The notes under the pieces were generated by a model. The model was not told the origin of the DNA. It searched no databases and saw only the letters and a program-made list of their open reading frames with translations. A DNA stretch of 49,288 nucleotides, taken from Thermoanaerobaculia bacterium (GTDB lineage: Bacteria; Acidobacteriota; Thermoanaerobaculia; Multivoradales; JAGPDF01). Made by a program: the position numbers and the translations under genes. Every line of letters starts with the position of its first letter. Positions within the stretch are counted from its first letter, which is position 1. The stretch is taken from assembly GCA_018057705.1 (NCBI GenBank), contig JAGPDF010000005.1, positions 50,295 to 99,582 on the forward strand, written 5' to 3'. Positions 25,348 through 34,767 of this stretch are shown one piece after another.

Positions 25348-27084
25348 ATGCTGCGCCGACTCAGCGTGAAGAATCTGGCGGTACTGGCGGGGGGCGAGAT
25401 CGAGCTCGCTCCCGGTCTGAACGTGCTCACCGGTGAGACTGGTGCCGGCAAGTCGCTGGTGGTCGACTCGCTGGCGCTCCTCGCGGGCGCCCGCGCAGCC
25501 GGCGACCTGATCCGCGAAGGAACCGAGGGCGCGACCGTCTCGGGAATCTTCGAGTGCGACGAAGCGCTGCGGGCGCGGCTCCGCGAATCCGGAATCGAAG
25601 TCGCCGACGATGGCGACGGCGACGAGCTCGTCATCCGGCGCGAGATCTCGCGCGAGGGGCGTAACCGGGTCTACGTCCAGGATCAACCGGTCACGCTGCG
25701 CCTCTTGCAGGAGCTCGCGCCGCGATTGCTGCGCATTCACGGCCAGCGCGACGAGCTCGGGCTCGCCGATCCGGAGCTCCAGCGCCAGTGGCTCGACCGT
25801 CTCGGCGGCGAGGAGGGGCTCGAGGCCGCGGCGCGTGTCGCGGCGCGCTATGCCGAGCATGCTCTCGCGGCCGAACGCCTCGAGCGTCTGCAGGGTGACG
25901 CCCGCCTGCGCGCCGAACGAATCGATCTGCTGCGCTTCCAGCTCGGCGAGATCGCAGCGGCGCAGCCGGTCGCCGGCGAGGAAGAGGAGCTGCGCCGGAG
26001 CCGCGACCTCCTGCGCCATCGCGAGGCGATCGTGCGCGCCCTCGGCGGAGCGTTCTCGATGCTCTACGAAGGCGACGACGCGGTCGCCGACCGGCTCGCC
26101 ACGGCACGGCACGGCCTCGCCGAGGTCGTGCAATGGGAGGCGACGGCGGCGGCCGCCATTCCCGAGCTCGACGAGATCGCGGCCCGGGTCCAGGAGCTGG
26201 CACGCGAGCTGCGCGGCCGCCTCGATGCCGCCGGTGCCGACAGCGAACCCGGGCGCCTCGACGAGATCGAAGACCGGTTGGCGCTCCTCGAGCGGCTCTT
26301 CCGCAAGTACGGTGCGACCAGCTCGGAGCTCCTCGAATCGCAGCGGCGGCTCAAGGAGGAGCTCGCCGAGCTCGACGACTCGCAGGAGAATCGCGCCGCC
26401 CTCGAGCAGGCCGCCGGCCGCACGCTCGAGGCCTATCGCGCCGCCGCCTCGCAGCTCAGCCGCCTGCGGGCCGTCTGGGCGACCGAGCTCGTCCAGCGGC
26501 TCGAACGCGAGCTCACCGACCTGGCGCTCGCCCGGGCGCGCTTCGGCGTCAGCCTCGAGACGACGCGGCGCGCAGGAAGCGCCCTCGAGATCGACGGGGA
26601 GGGCGTCGAGTTCGGTCCACACGGCTTCGACCGGGTCGTCTTTCAGTTCGCACCCAACCCGGGGGAGCCGATGATGCCGCTGTCGCGCATCGCCTCCGGT
26701 GGCGAGCTGGCGCGGGTTTCGCTCGCCCTGCAGCTCGCGGCGCGGGGTGAAGAGGTCGCCGGCGGTCCGACGATGGTCTTCGACGAGGCCGACGCCGGCG
26801 TCGGCGGCGCCGAAGGGTCGGCGCTGGGGAAGAAGCTCCGGCGGTTGGCGAAGCGCGGACAGATCCTCGCCGTGACCCACCTCGCCCAGGTTGCAAGCTG
26901 CGGGCACGTGCAGCACCGCGTGACGAAGCGAGTGCGGAGCGGACGGACGTTCGCCGACGTGGAGCGGTTGGATCGCGCCGAGCGCGTCGCCGAGATCGCC
27001 CGCATGCTGTCGGGCGAGAAAGTGACCGCGCTGTCGCGCTCGCACGCCGAGGAGATGCTGATCGCGGCAGGAGAGAAGCGATGA
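25348..27084 (+). CDS. recN: DNA repair ATPase RecN
   Basis: SMC-like ATPase in double-strand break repair. 578 aa, usual length. Seen: N-terminal MLRRLSVKNLAVLAGGEIELAPGLNVLTGETGAGKS (Walker A), IHGQRDELGLADPE, a central coiled coil (about 150-390), then the ABC signature LSRIASGGELARVSLALQL, Walker B TMVFDEADAGVGG and ILAVTHLAQVASCG. It overlaps tsaC by ATGA. Confidence 0.95.
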   Translation: MLRRLSVKNLAVLAGGEIELAPGLNVLTGETGAGKSLVVDSLALLAGARAAGDLIREGTEGATVSGIFECDEALRARLRESGIEVADDGDGDELVIRREISREGRNRVYVQDQPVTLRLLQELAPRLLRIHGQRDELGLADPELQRQWLDRLGGEEGLEAAARVAARYAEHALAAERLERLQGDARLRAERIDLLRFQLGEIAAAQPVAGEEEELRRSRDLLRHREAIVRALGGAFSMLYEGDDAVADRLATARHGLAEVVQWEATAAAAIPELDEIAARVQELARELRGRLDAAGADSEPGRLDEIEDRLALLERLFRKYGATSSELLESQRRLKEELAELDDSQENRAALEQAAGRTLEAYRAAASQLSRLRAVWATELVQRLERELTDLALARARFGVSLETTRRAGSALEIDGEGVEFGPHGFDRVVFQFAPNPGEPMMPLSRIASGGELARVSLALQLAARGEEVAGGPTMVFDEADAGVGGAEGSALGKKLRRLAKRGQILAVTHLAQVASCGHVQHRVTKRVRSGRTFADVERLDRAERVAEIARMLSGEKVTALSRSHAEEMLIAAGEKR

Positions 27085-27641
27085 CCGCAGCGGAGCTGCT
27101 CGCGGCCGGCGGAGTGCTGGCCGTCCCTACCGAGTCGAGCTATGGCCTCGGAGTCGATCCGCGCGACGCGCAGGGTATCGAGGCGATCTACCGGCTGAAG
27201 GGTCGCGAGCGCGGCAAGGCCCTGCCCGTCGTTGCGGCGGACGTCGCGCAGCTGCTCGCCCTCGGTGTTCAGGCCGACTCGCAAGCCCTGGCCTGGGCCC
27301 GGCCGCGCTGGCCGGCAGCGCTGACGGTGGTGTTGCCGCTCACCGCGCCGATCGCGGCGAGCGCTGGCGCCCCGACGATCGCGGCCCGCATTCCCGCGCA
27401 CGAAGGCCTCCGTGCGCTGCTGGGCGAGCTCGGCCACGCCCTCACCGCGACCAGCGCCAACCCGAGCGGCGAGCCGCCGCTCACGAATCCGAACGAAGTC
27501 CGGTCCTGGCTCGAGGCATCCGCCGAGAAGTTCCTCGTCGTAGATCAGGGTACGACCGCTGGCGGCGCGCCCTCGACCCTGGTCGCGTTGAGCGACGGAG
27601 AGGTCGTCATCCTCAGGAAGGGCCGAGATGAAGTTGGTTGA
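27081..27641 (+). CDS. tsaC: Threonylcarbamoyl-AMP synthase (Sua5/YciO/YrdC family)
   Basis: Makes threonylcarbamoyl-AMP for the t6A tRNA modification. 186 aa, the short TsaC form. Seen: GVLAVPTESSYGLGVDPRDAQGIEAIYRLKGRERGKALPVV, WPAALTVVLPL, TIAARIPAHEGLRALL and LTATSANPSGEPPLTNPNEV. It overlaps recN by 4 bp and the S55 gene by 14 bp. Confidence 0.93.
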   Translation: MTAAELLAAGGVLAVPTESSYGLGVDPRDAQGIEAIYRLKGRERGKALPVVAADVAQLLALGVQADSQALAWARPRWPAALTVVLPLTAPIAASAGAPTIAARIPAHEGLRALLGELGHALTATSANPSGEPPLTNPNEVRSWLEASAEKFLVVDQGTTAGGAPSTLVALSDGEVVILRKGRDEVG

Positions 27642-29547
27642 TGCCAGGCACCGAAGCGCACCGCCCGAGGAGGCAAGCAAGAAGCTTCCAGTAAAGGGGG
27701 TGTTAGCCGGTACGCTCGTCGGTCTCGCCTGGCTGTCTCTCTTTTCCTTTACCGGTCTTTTCGCCACTGGGATCGAAACTGCGTTCCCCGAAGTCGCGAC
27801 GATTCCGGTGGAGGAGATCCAGGCCGGCATGCGCGGCTACGGCCTCTCGGTCTTCCAGGGCACCACGCCGGAGCGCTTCGAGGTCGAGGTGCTGGGCGTG
27901 CTCGAAAACCAGAAGCCGGAGGGCAGCTACATCCTGGCCCGCCTCTCGGGGCAGAATCTCGAGAAGAGCGGCGTCATCGCCGGGATGAGCGGCAGCCCGG
28001 TCTACTTCGACGGCCGGCTCGCGGGCGCCGTCGCCTTCTCCTGGCCGTTCGCGACCGAGCCGATCGCCGGCATCACGCCGATTGCCGCGATGCGGGCGAT
28101 CGGCAGCAGCGCGGCCCCGAGCCCGATCGCAGGGGCGGCGGCGCCGCGGAGCGTGGCGGTCCTGCTCGACGAGATCCTGGCGCGGAAGATCCCGTCCGGG
28201 CGACTCGACGACGAGCTCGAGCGTTTCGCGCGTGCGGTCTCGAACGAGGGCCGGTCGGCGCTTCTCTGGGGAGCCTCGGGATTCGGGGAGAGCTCGCGCA
28301 CCCTCCTCTCGCGTCTGCTGCCTTCGTCGGCCTTCTCGCTCTCGGAGCTGGGCGGCGGACGCAGCGCGGCGATCGACTCCGATCTCGGCCCCGGGAGCTC
28401 GGTCGCGGCGGTCTTCGTGGACGGCGACCTGCGGCTCGCGGCGACCGGCACGGTCACCGATCGCATCGGCGACCGGCTCTTCGCCTTCGGCCACTCCGCC
28501 GTCGGGATCAGCGAGATCAGCATGCCGCTCGCCTCTTCCGAAGTCGTCACCGTCATGCCCAGCGCGCTGTCGTCGTTCAAGCTCGCCAACTCCGGCCCGG
28601 CGATGGGGAGCTTCGAGCGCGACCATACCTACGGCTCGGTCGGCCGGGTCGGGACGGTGGCGCGCACCGTCCCTCTGGTCGTCCGTGTACTCGGTCCCGT
28701 CGAACGCCGATTCGATCTCCAGCTGGCCGGCATGCCACAGTTCCTGCCGGCGCTCGCGGCGATCGGCTGTCTCGGCTCCTGGGACGTCGCCACCGGAACG
28801 GCTGGAGTGCGCAACGTCGACCTCGCCTTGCGGGTCGATCTCGGCGGAGCGCCCGCGCGACCGGCGATCGTGCTCGAGCAGAGCTTCGACGGTCCGGGCG
28901 CCCCTGAGGAGGCGATCGGTTTCGTGATGTCGGTGCTTGCCTACGTCACCCAGAACGACCTCGCGCAGCTCGAAGTGAGCGGGATCGGCGTCGACGTCCG
29001 CCTCCAGACGGAGCCACGGGCCGCGATGCTGACCTTCGTGCGTCCGAGCCGGACGCGGGTCGCGCCGGGAGAGACGCTCGACCTGCAGATCGACGCTCGC
29101 GGCTGGCGCGGCGAGAATGTCCGCTGGAGCGAGCAGGTCGTCGTGCCGTCGGGACTGCCGGACGGCCGATATTCGCTCCTGGTCGGCGACGGAGCGAGCG
29201 CCGACGCGGCCCGCCTGGCACTCGCCCCGGCGCCGCCGGCCCGGATCGAACAGGCCCTCGCTTTCCTGCGGTCGCTGCGTTCCTCGAGCGACCTCGTCGT
29301 GCTCGGGGTGATCTCCGGCGGCGGGCTCTCGTCGGGCGGCGACCTCCTGCCGAGACTCCCCGGCTCGATGCGGTCGATCTGGGGGGCGATGGGCGCGAAG
29401 AGCGCCACCGTCGTGCGCAATGCGATCGTGCAGAATGAGGCCTTCCGCCGTGACCGCCCTCTCGCTGGGCTGCTGCGGGTGGACATCGAGATCCGCCGGC
29501 CTCCCGGCCGCGAAACTGCGGGCACCCGGCAGGGCGGCGGAAGATGA
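27628..29547 (+). CDS. SpoIVB-like peptidase S55 domain protein
   Basis: 639 aa with one N-terminal membrane anchor or signal (GVLAGTLVGLAWLSLFSFTGLFAT), so it probably acts outside the membrane. The serine motif is VIAGMSGSPVYFDGRLAGAV (Ser121/Ser123), and a His motif follows at FAFGHSAVG (His289) after VAAVFVDGDLRLAATGTVTDR. In SpoIVB, as I recall it, the His segment comes before the SGSP segment; here the order is reversed. The C-terminal 300 residues are beta-rich, of unknown role. Acidobacterial proteins of this type are named after SpoIVB, but there is no sign of sporulation here. RBS AGGAAGGG. Confidence 0.75.
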   Translation: MKLVDARHRSAPPEEASKKLPVKGVLAGTLVGLAWLSLFSFTGLFATGIETAFPEVATIPVEEIQAGMRGYGLSVFQGTTPERFEVEVLGVLENQKPEGSYILARLSGQNLEKSGVIAGMSGSPVYFDGRLAGAVAFSWPFATEPIAGITPIAAMRAIGSSAAPSPIAGAAAPRSVAVLLDEILARKIPSGRLDDELERFARAVSNEGRSALLWGASGFGESSRTLLSRLLPSSAFSLSELGGGRSAAIDSDLGPGSSVAAVFVDGDLRLAATGTVTDRIGDRLFAFGHSAVGISEISMPLASSEVVTVMPSALSSFKLANSGPAMGSFERDHTYGSVGRVGTVARTVPLVVRVLGPVERRFDLQLAGMPQFLPALAAIGCLGSWDVATGTAGVRNVDLALRVDLGGAPARPAIVLEQSFDGPGAPEEAIGFVMSVLAYVTQNDLAQLEVSGIGVDVRLQTEPRAAMLTFVRPSRTRVAPGETLDLQIDARGWRGENVRWSEQVVVPSGLPDGRYSLLVGDGASADAARLALAPAPPARIEQALAFLRSLRSSSDLVVLGVISGGGLSSGGDLLPRLPGSMRSIWGAMGAKSATVVRNAIVQNEAFRRDRPLAGLLRVDIEIRRPPGRETAGTRQGGGR

Positions 29548-31952
29548 AGCGGGCGGGCAGCGATGCCGAACCTGAAAGGGACGCGATGAAAGCTGAAACC
29601 TCAGCTGTCTTTCCGAGGTGTCGGTCGTGCCGCTGGCCGCGCTGGCTCCGGTGCTGCGGCGCGGTGCTGGCGGGGGCCCTGTCCTGGGCCGCGCCGTCGG
29701 GCGCGAGTCCGGTCCGGATCCACCAGATCCAGTCGCAGGCGGGTTTCGTCGCCGGCACGCTCACCGGCGTCCGGATCGACGCCCGCGGTGTCCTGACGCT
29801 CGCGGCCGACGTCGAGACGGTCGCCCAGGTTCCGGAGCCGTTCGCCTTCGCGATCGCGACGCTCCCGGACGGCTGGGCGATCGGGACCGGCGGCGAGGGC
29901 CGGGTCTTGAAGGTCTCCCGCGACGGAGCGGTCTCGGTCCTCTTCGACGCGCCGGAGGCCAACGTCTTCGCGCTCCACGCCGACCGCGACGGAACCCTCT
30001 TCGCCGGTACCTCGCCTTCCGGCAAGGTCTACCGCATCCGCCCCGGAGCGGCCGGCAAGGCGCCCGAGGCCACGCCGTTCTTCGATCCGCAGGAGACCTA
30101 CATCTGGGCGCTGGCGCGCGGCGCCGACGGCGCCCTTTGGGTCGCGACCGGCACGGAAGGGCACCTCTACCGGGTCGACGCGGCCGGTCAGGGGACGCTC
30201 GCTTACGACGGTGAGGATGCCCACCTGCGCAGCCTCCTCGTCGAGCGCGACGGCAGCCTCCTGATCGGAACCGCGGGGCAGGGGCTGCTCCTGCGGCGTT
30301 CCGCCGACGGCAGCGTGCGGACGATCTACGACTCGGCGCTCTCCGAAGCCGTCGCCCTGGCCGAGGCTCCGGGCGGAACCGTCTTCGCGGCCGTGCTGGC
30401 TTCGGAGGCGAGCTATCTCGATCTGGCGGCGCCGCGGCCGGCGGCAGATGCGGCCAAGGGGAGCGACGCCGCTGCCGACTCGCAGGCGACCGTGAGCGTG
30501 GAGGGGGAGGGGGATGCGGAGCCGGCGGCCGCCGGGTCGCGCCCTCCCGGAGCGAAAGGCCCGCGCAGCGAGCTGGTGGCGATCTCGGCGGCAGGTCTGG
30601 TCGAAACCGTCTGGACGTCGCAGGAAGAGACGGTCTTCGCGATGTCGTGGATGGGCCGCCGCCTCTTCGTGGCGACCGGCGCCGAGGGTCGTCTCTACAG
30701 CGTCGAGGGCGTCGAGGGCACACCGTCGGCGGCCACGCCGGTCCCCCCCCTCCCGCCGCTCAACGTCACGCTGGACCACGACTTCGACCAGCGCCAGGTC
30801 GTCGGGCTCGGTGCCGACGCGGCCGGCACCGACCTGGGCGCCGGAATCCGCGGCGCGGCCGCCGGACTGCCGGTACTCCTGACGACCAACGCTGCGGCTC
30901 TCTATCGCCTCACAGAGCGGGCCTCGGCCAGCGGGACCTACATCAGCGCGCCACTCGACTCTGGGCTTCTGGCCCGCTACGGAGTCTTTCGCTGGAGTGG
31001 CGAGATGCCGGAGGGCACGAGCGTCCGCCTGAGTTTCCGTACCGGATCGAGCGCCATCCCGGACGCCACCTGGTCGCCCTGGAGCGCTGCCGCGAACGGC
31101 GTGCCGGTGGGCCGGGGCTGGGAGGTGCCGATCCCCCCGATCGGCAACGGCCGTTACCTGCAGTGGCAGGCCGAGCTCACGGGCGAACGCGGGCGATCGC
31201 CGCGCCTGATGCTGGCCGAGGCCTCGTACCGCCAGGTCAACCAGCGGCCGAGGATCGACCGCTTCGGTGCCCTCGACCCCGGCGAGATCCTGGTGCCGGC
31301 GAACTTCAATCCGGCCGACCAGGCCTACGAGCCGGCCGGACCGAACAAGGACGGCATCTTCACCACCCTGCAACCGGCGGCGACCGGCGGCGACACGCGG
31401 ACGAAACAGCTCTGGAAGCTCGGCCAGCGGACGCTGCGCTGGCGGGTGACCGATCCCAACGGCGACGAGCTGCGTTACGCGCTCGCGGTGCGGACCGAGG
31501 CCGGAGCGCCCGCCTGGCTGCCGCTGACCGACGACGTGAAGGAGGATTTCTTCGGCTTCGATGCCACCGTTCTGCCGGACGGGCGCTATCGCTTCCGCCT
31601 GACGGCCTCGGATCGCCGCGGCAACAGTGCGGAGGACGAGTTGACCGCGGAACAGGAAAGCGAGCCGGTGGTCATCGACCACTCGCCGCCGGCCCGCGCC
31701 CGCGCCGAGAAGCGTGGCGGCGTCTGGAGCGTCGGCGTGACGGACCGATTGAATCCGCTGCGCGAGGCGCTGCTGTCGATCGACGCCGGGGAGTGGCGGC
31801 CGGTGGCCGCCGCGGACGGTCTGCTCGACGGCCAGCAGGAGACGCTACTGCTCGGCGAGATTCCGGACTCGGCGCGGCTGGTGCTGCTGCGCCTCGCGGA
31901 CGCCGCGCTCAACTACGAGACGTTCGATCTCTCCTCCGAGGTGAAACGATGA
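29544..31952 (+). CDS. Secreted beta-propeller protein of unknown function
   Basis: 802 aa if it starts at the ATGA overlap with the S55 gene. ATG 29586 has a better site (AAAGGGA) and gives a more usual signal peptide, ending near LSWAAPSGASP. Residues 85-400 hold at least four blade-like repeats (DGTLFAGTSPSGKVYRI, DGALWVATGTEGHLYRV, DGSLLIGTAGQGLLLR, RRLFVATGAEGRLYSV). They are followed by a jelly-roll-like segment (ASGTYISAPLDSGLLARYGVFRWSG) and fibronectin-like parts with WRVTDPNGDELRYALAVR and LPDGRYRFRLTASDRRGN. It has no visible catalytic motif. It overlaps coaD by ATGA, an odd operon partner. Confidence 0.8.
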   Translation: MKRAGSDAEPERDAMKAETSAVFPRCRSCRWPRWLRCCGAVLAGALSWAAPSGASPVRIHQIQSQAGFVAGTLTGVRIDARGVLTLAADVETVAQVPEPFAFAIATLPDGWAIGTGGEGRVLKVSRDGAVSVLFDAPEANVFALHADRDGTLFAGTSPSGKVYRIRPGAAGKAPEATPFFDPQETYIWALARGADGALWVATGTEGHLYRVDAAGQGTLAYDGEDAHLRSLLVERDGSLLIGTAGQGLLLRRSADGSVRTIYDSALSEAVALAEAPGGTVFAAVLASEASYLDLAAPRPAADAAKGSDAAADSQATVSVEGEGDAEPAAAGSRPPGAKGPRSELVAISAAGLVETVWTSQEETVFAMSWMGRRLFVATGAEGRLYSVEGVEGTPSAATPVPPLPPLNVTLDHDFDQRQVVGLGADAAGTDLGAGIRGAAAGLPVLLTTNAAALYRLTERASASGTYISAPLDSGLLARYGVFRWSGEMPEGTSVRLSFRTGSSAIPDATWSPWSAAANGVPVGRGWEVPIPPIGNGRYLQWQAELTGERGRSPRLMLAEASYRQVNQRPRIDRFGALDPGEILVPANFNPADQAYEPAGPNKDGIFTTLQPAATGGDTRTKQLWKLGQRTLRWRVTDPNGDELRYALAVRTEAGAPAWLPLTDDVKEDFFGFDATVLPDGRYRFRLTASDRRGNSAEDELTAEQESEPVVIDHSPPARARAEKRGGVWSVGVTDRLNPLREALLSIDAGEWRPVAAADGLLDGQQETLLLGEIPDSARLVLLRLADAALNYETFDLSSEVKR

Positions 31953-32482
31953 GCCGTCGCGTCGCGGTCTACCCCGGCTCGTTCGATCCGATCCACAATG
32001 GCCACCTCGACATCATCGAGCGTTGCCGGCCGATGTTCGACGAGGTGGTCATTGCGGTGCTGCACAACGAGGACAAGAACCCGCTCTTCACGGTGGAGGA
32101 GCGCATGGAGATGATCCGGGCGCTGGTGGGTAACGACGGGATCTTCCGCGTCGAGAGCTTTTCGGGCCTCCTGGTCGAGTTCATGGAGCAGATCCGGTCG
32201 CGCACCATCGTGCGCGGCCTGCGGGCGGTTTCGGATTTCGAGTACGAGTTCCAGATGGCGCTGATGAACCGGCATCTGAATCCGCGCATCGAGACCGTCT
32301 TCATGATGCCCAAGGAGGAGTACAGCTACGTCTCCAGCCGGCTGCTCAAGGAGGTCTCGCGCTTCGGCGCCGAGATCACCGGTCTCGTGCCGCCGCTGGT
32401 ATTCGATCGGCTGCGCGAGAAACAGGGGCGCGGCCCGCTCACCCAGGTTTCCCGGGGACTTCGTCCCGAGGAGGCACTCTGA
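31949..32482 (+). CDS. coaD: Phosphopantetheine adenylyltransferase
   Basis: Fourth step of coenzyme A synthesis. 177 aa. Seen: RVAVYPGSFDPIHNGHLDIIERC with the HxGH nucleotide-binding motif, IVRGLRAVSDFEYEFQMALMNRHLNP, and the YSYVSSRLLKEVSRFGAEITGLVP ending typical of CoaD. It is coupled by ATGA to the gene before and by CTGA (see next entry) to the gene after. Confidence 0.95.
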   Translation: MSRRVAVYPGSFDPIHNGHLDIIERCRPMFDEVVIAVLHNEDKNPLFTVEERMEMIRALVGNDGIFRVESFSGLLVEFMEQIRSRTIVRGLRAVSDFEYEFQMALMNRHLNPRIETVFMMPKEEYSYVSSRLLKEVSRFGAEITGLVPPLVFDRLREKQGRGPLTQVSRGLRPEEAL

Positions 32483-33528
32483 CTCTCCAAGGTTTCCTGC
32501 GCGCGATTCCAAAGGTCGAGTTGCACGTTCATCTCGAAGGCGCGATGCGTCCGCGGACGCTCCTGGCACTCGCGCGCCGCCGGCGGGTGACGCTGCCCGC
32601 CGATGACGAAGCGGGTCTGCGTGAGTGGTTCCGTTTCCGCGACTTCGACCACTTCGTCGACATCTATCTCACCTGCTCGAAGTGCGTCCGCGACCCCGAG
32701 GATTTCCAGCGTCTGCTCGCCGATTTCGCCATCGACCAGGCGGCGGAGAACATCCGCTACTCGGAGGTGCATTTCACCATCGGGACGCACTGGCAGAACG
32801 GCGTCGCGATCGACGAGGTGCTCGACGCGATGGCCGAGACGATCGTAGCGGTCGAGCGCGACGAGAACGTGCGCATCCGCCTGATTCCCGACATCGTGCG
32901 CGACGTCGGCAAGGAGACCGCCGATCCGACCCTCGACTGGGCTCTCGCGGGCCAGAAGAAGGGGGTGGTGGTCGCGCTCGGGCTCACCGGGCGCGAGGCG
33001 CTCTTCCCGAGCGAGCCGTTCGCCGACCACTTCGCCGCCGCCGCCGCCGCCGGGCTTCACTGCGTGGCGCACGCCGGGGAGCACGCTGGGCCGCAGGCGG
33101 TCTATTCGGCGCTCGACTCCTGCCGCGCCGAGCGCATCGGTCACGGCGTGCGCTCGATCGAGGACCCTGGTCTCGTGGACCGGCTGCGCACCCACCGCGT
33201 ACCGATCGAGGTCTGCCCGACCTCGAACATCTGCCTCGGCGTTGCGCCCGACGTGGCGCACCATCCGTTCGACGAGATGCGCCGCGCCGGGCTCGAGGTG
33301 TCGATCAACACCGACGACCCGGCGCTGTTCGACACGACGCTCTCGGAGGAGTTCCGGCGGGTCGGCGAGGCCTACTCCTACACGCCGGAGGTGCTCGCCA
33401 ATCTCGCGCTGGCGGCCGCCGCGCACTCCTTCCTGCCCGAAGCGGAGAAGCGCTCCCACCTGGCCGCCATGCGCGAAGAGATCCTCGCCGCCGCCGCTCG
33501 CCACCTCGGGCGAGAGCTCGACATCTAG
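32479..33528 (+). CDS. Adenosine deaminase family protein, probable CTG start
   Basis: Zinc amidohydrolase. Seen: metal pair HVH in IPKVELHVHLEGAMRP, HAGEHAGPQ with the catalytic Glu, ERIGHGVRS, CPTSNICLGV and SINTDDPALFDTTLSEEF. The conserved N-terminus FLRAIPKVEL lies upstream of the first usable codon TTG 32521, and no ATG/GTG/TTG exists further up in frame. A CTG at 32479 has GAGGAGG (32468-32474) 4 nt upstream and overlaps the coaD stop as CTGA; from there the protein is 349 aa. It could act on adenosine, adenine or aminodeoxyfutalosine. Confidence 0.88.
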   Translation: MTLQGFLRAIPKVELHVHLEGAMRPRTLLALARRRRVTLPADDEAGLREWFRFRDFDHFVDIYLTCSKCVRDPEDFQRLLADFAIDQAAENIRYSEVHFTIGTHWQNGVAIDEVLDAMAETIVAVERDENVRIRLIPDIVRDVGKETADPTLDWALAGQKKGVVVALGLTGREALFPSEPFADHFAAAAAAGLHCVAHAGEHAGPQAVYSALDSCRAERIGHGVRSIEDPGLVDRLRTHRVPIEVCPTSNICLGVAPDVAHHPFDEMRRAGLEVSINTDDPALFDTTLSEEFRRVGEAYSYTPEVLANLALAAAAHSFLPEAEKRSHLAAMREEILAAAARHLGRELDI

Positions 33529-33943
33529 CTAAGGCCGCGTCAGCGCGCTTTCGTGGCGCGCCGGGCGCGCCACCAAGTCGGGATTCAGTCCGTCGCGAGT
33601 CGGGGGGAGGCGATGCCGACTGCGATCGGAGAATTGACGAAACCTCCGCGCGATTGGGGAATCGCTGACCGGCGCGCGTCGCTGCCGGGGCGATTCGCGC
33701 GATCTCGTACCCGCTGACTCTTCGATCGTAGCTGGCATCTTCGCTGCATGCGCAGGGCAGAGCAGAGAGGGGTGGCCTCGCTGTGGAGTCCTGTGCTGGG
33801 GAGCCCGGAGGAGTGTGCTAGAAAACCCCCACTCGTCGCGTTCCGGAAGGAAGGAGGATTCGATCCGATCCGTTCCTGGATCGGAATCGGCGTCCGTACA
33901 ACGATGGCCGGCCCGCCGCGCCATCCTTTTTCAGGGAGGAAAG
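33529..33943. other. 415-bp intergenic stretch
   Basis: It holds a strong perfect hairpin at 33553-33573 and, further right, GTGCTAGAAA at 33816-33825, a -10-like element also seen as GTGCTAGCTT upstream of the secreted gene at 17579. No gene is supported. A weak TTGACG at 33634 has no good -10. Confidence 0.4.
33553..33573. terminator. Perfect GC hairpin after the deaminase gene
   Basis: GTGGCGCGC (33553-33561), loop CGG, GCGCGCCAC (33565-33573), 25 nt after the stop, without a T-run. Confidence 0.5.
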
Positions 33944-34744
33944 ATGCAGCCCAAGATGATGCTCGTCCTCTGCAGCGCTTCCGCCGCCATCGCCCTCGGG
34001 GCCTGGCTCCCCGGGGAGGCCGGCGCCTCCGACTTCCGGCTCGCCCAGCCGCCGCCCGCCGACCTGCCGCTCGCCCAGGAGCCGCTGGGTCCGGCGCCGA
34101 ATTGGATCGAGCATTTCGATGCGTACGCCACCGGCTCCGAGGTCATCGGGCAGGGCGGGTGGGAGGGCTGGGGCGGTTCGGGAACTGTCGGCGCGCTGAC
34201 CAGCGCCACGCAACTCCGAAGCGCCCCGAATTCGATCGACGTCGTCGGCGATACCGACCTCGTCCACCAGTACTCAGGCTACACATCGGGCGTGTGGACC
34301 TACACGGCCTGGCAGTACCTGCCGACGGCGGTTACCGGCCGCACCTACTTCATCCTCCTCAACACCTATCCCGCGTTGGCGTTCGGGCACTGGTCGGTCC
34401 AGCTCTGCTTCGACGGCACCGCCGGAGTGGTTCGCGACGACACGCTCGGCGACTGCACCACCGGCGTGACGGCGCCGCTGGTGCGCGACCAGTGGGTCGA
34501 AATCCGCGTCGTCGCCGACCTGACGGCGAATACCCAGACGGTCTTCTACAACGGCGCGCAGTTCTACACGGCCCCCTGGTCGACGCACCTCGGGCCCGAG
34601 GGAGCGGTCAGCCTGCGGGGCGTGGACCTGTTCGCCAACAACGCGACCTCGACCTTCTACGATGACCTGTCGCTCTCCAACCTGCCGTTCCTGGACGGCT
34701 TCGAGAGCGGCGACACCGCAGCCTGGCATCAGACGGTACCCTGA
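33944..34744 (+). CDS. Secreted concanavalin/LamG-like protein with DGFESGDTAAW tail
   Basis: 266 aa. GGGAGGA precedes the ATG. Signal peptide MQPKMMLVLCSASAAIALGAWLPGEAGA. The core looks like a lectin-type jelly roll (WIEHFDAYATGSEVIGQGGWEGW, WTYTAWQYLPTAVTGRTYFILL, VRDQWVEIRVVADLTANTQTVFYNGAQFY, FYDDLSLS). The very end, FLDGFESGDTAAWHQTVP, is a short tail I recall from many secreted proteins of related genomes; it may be a surface or sorting tag, which is unproven. A longer frame upstream (33815) has no site and no signal. Confidence 0.78.
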   Translation: MQPKMMLVLCSASAAIALGAWLPGEAGASDFRLAQPPPADLPLAQEPLGPAPNWIEHFDAYATGSEVIGQGGWEGWGGSGTVGALTSATQLRSAPNSIDVVGDTDLVHQYSGYTSGVWTYTAWQYLPTAVTGRTYFILLNTYPALAFGHWSVQLCFDGTAGVVRDDTLGDCTTGVTAPLVRDQWVEIRVVADLTANTQTVFYNGAQFYTAPWSTHLGPEGAVSLRGVDLFANNATSTFYDDLSLSNLPFLDGFESGDTAAWHQTVP

Positions 34745-34767
34745 CGGGGCCGGCCCTCGAGCGACGA

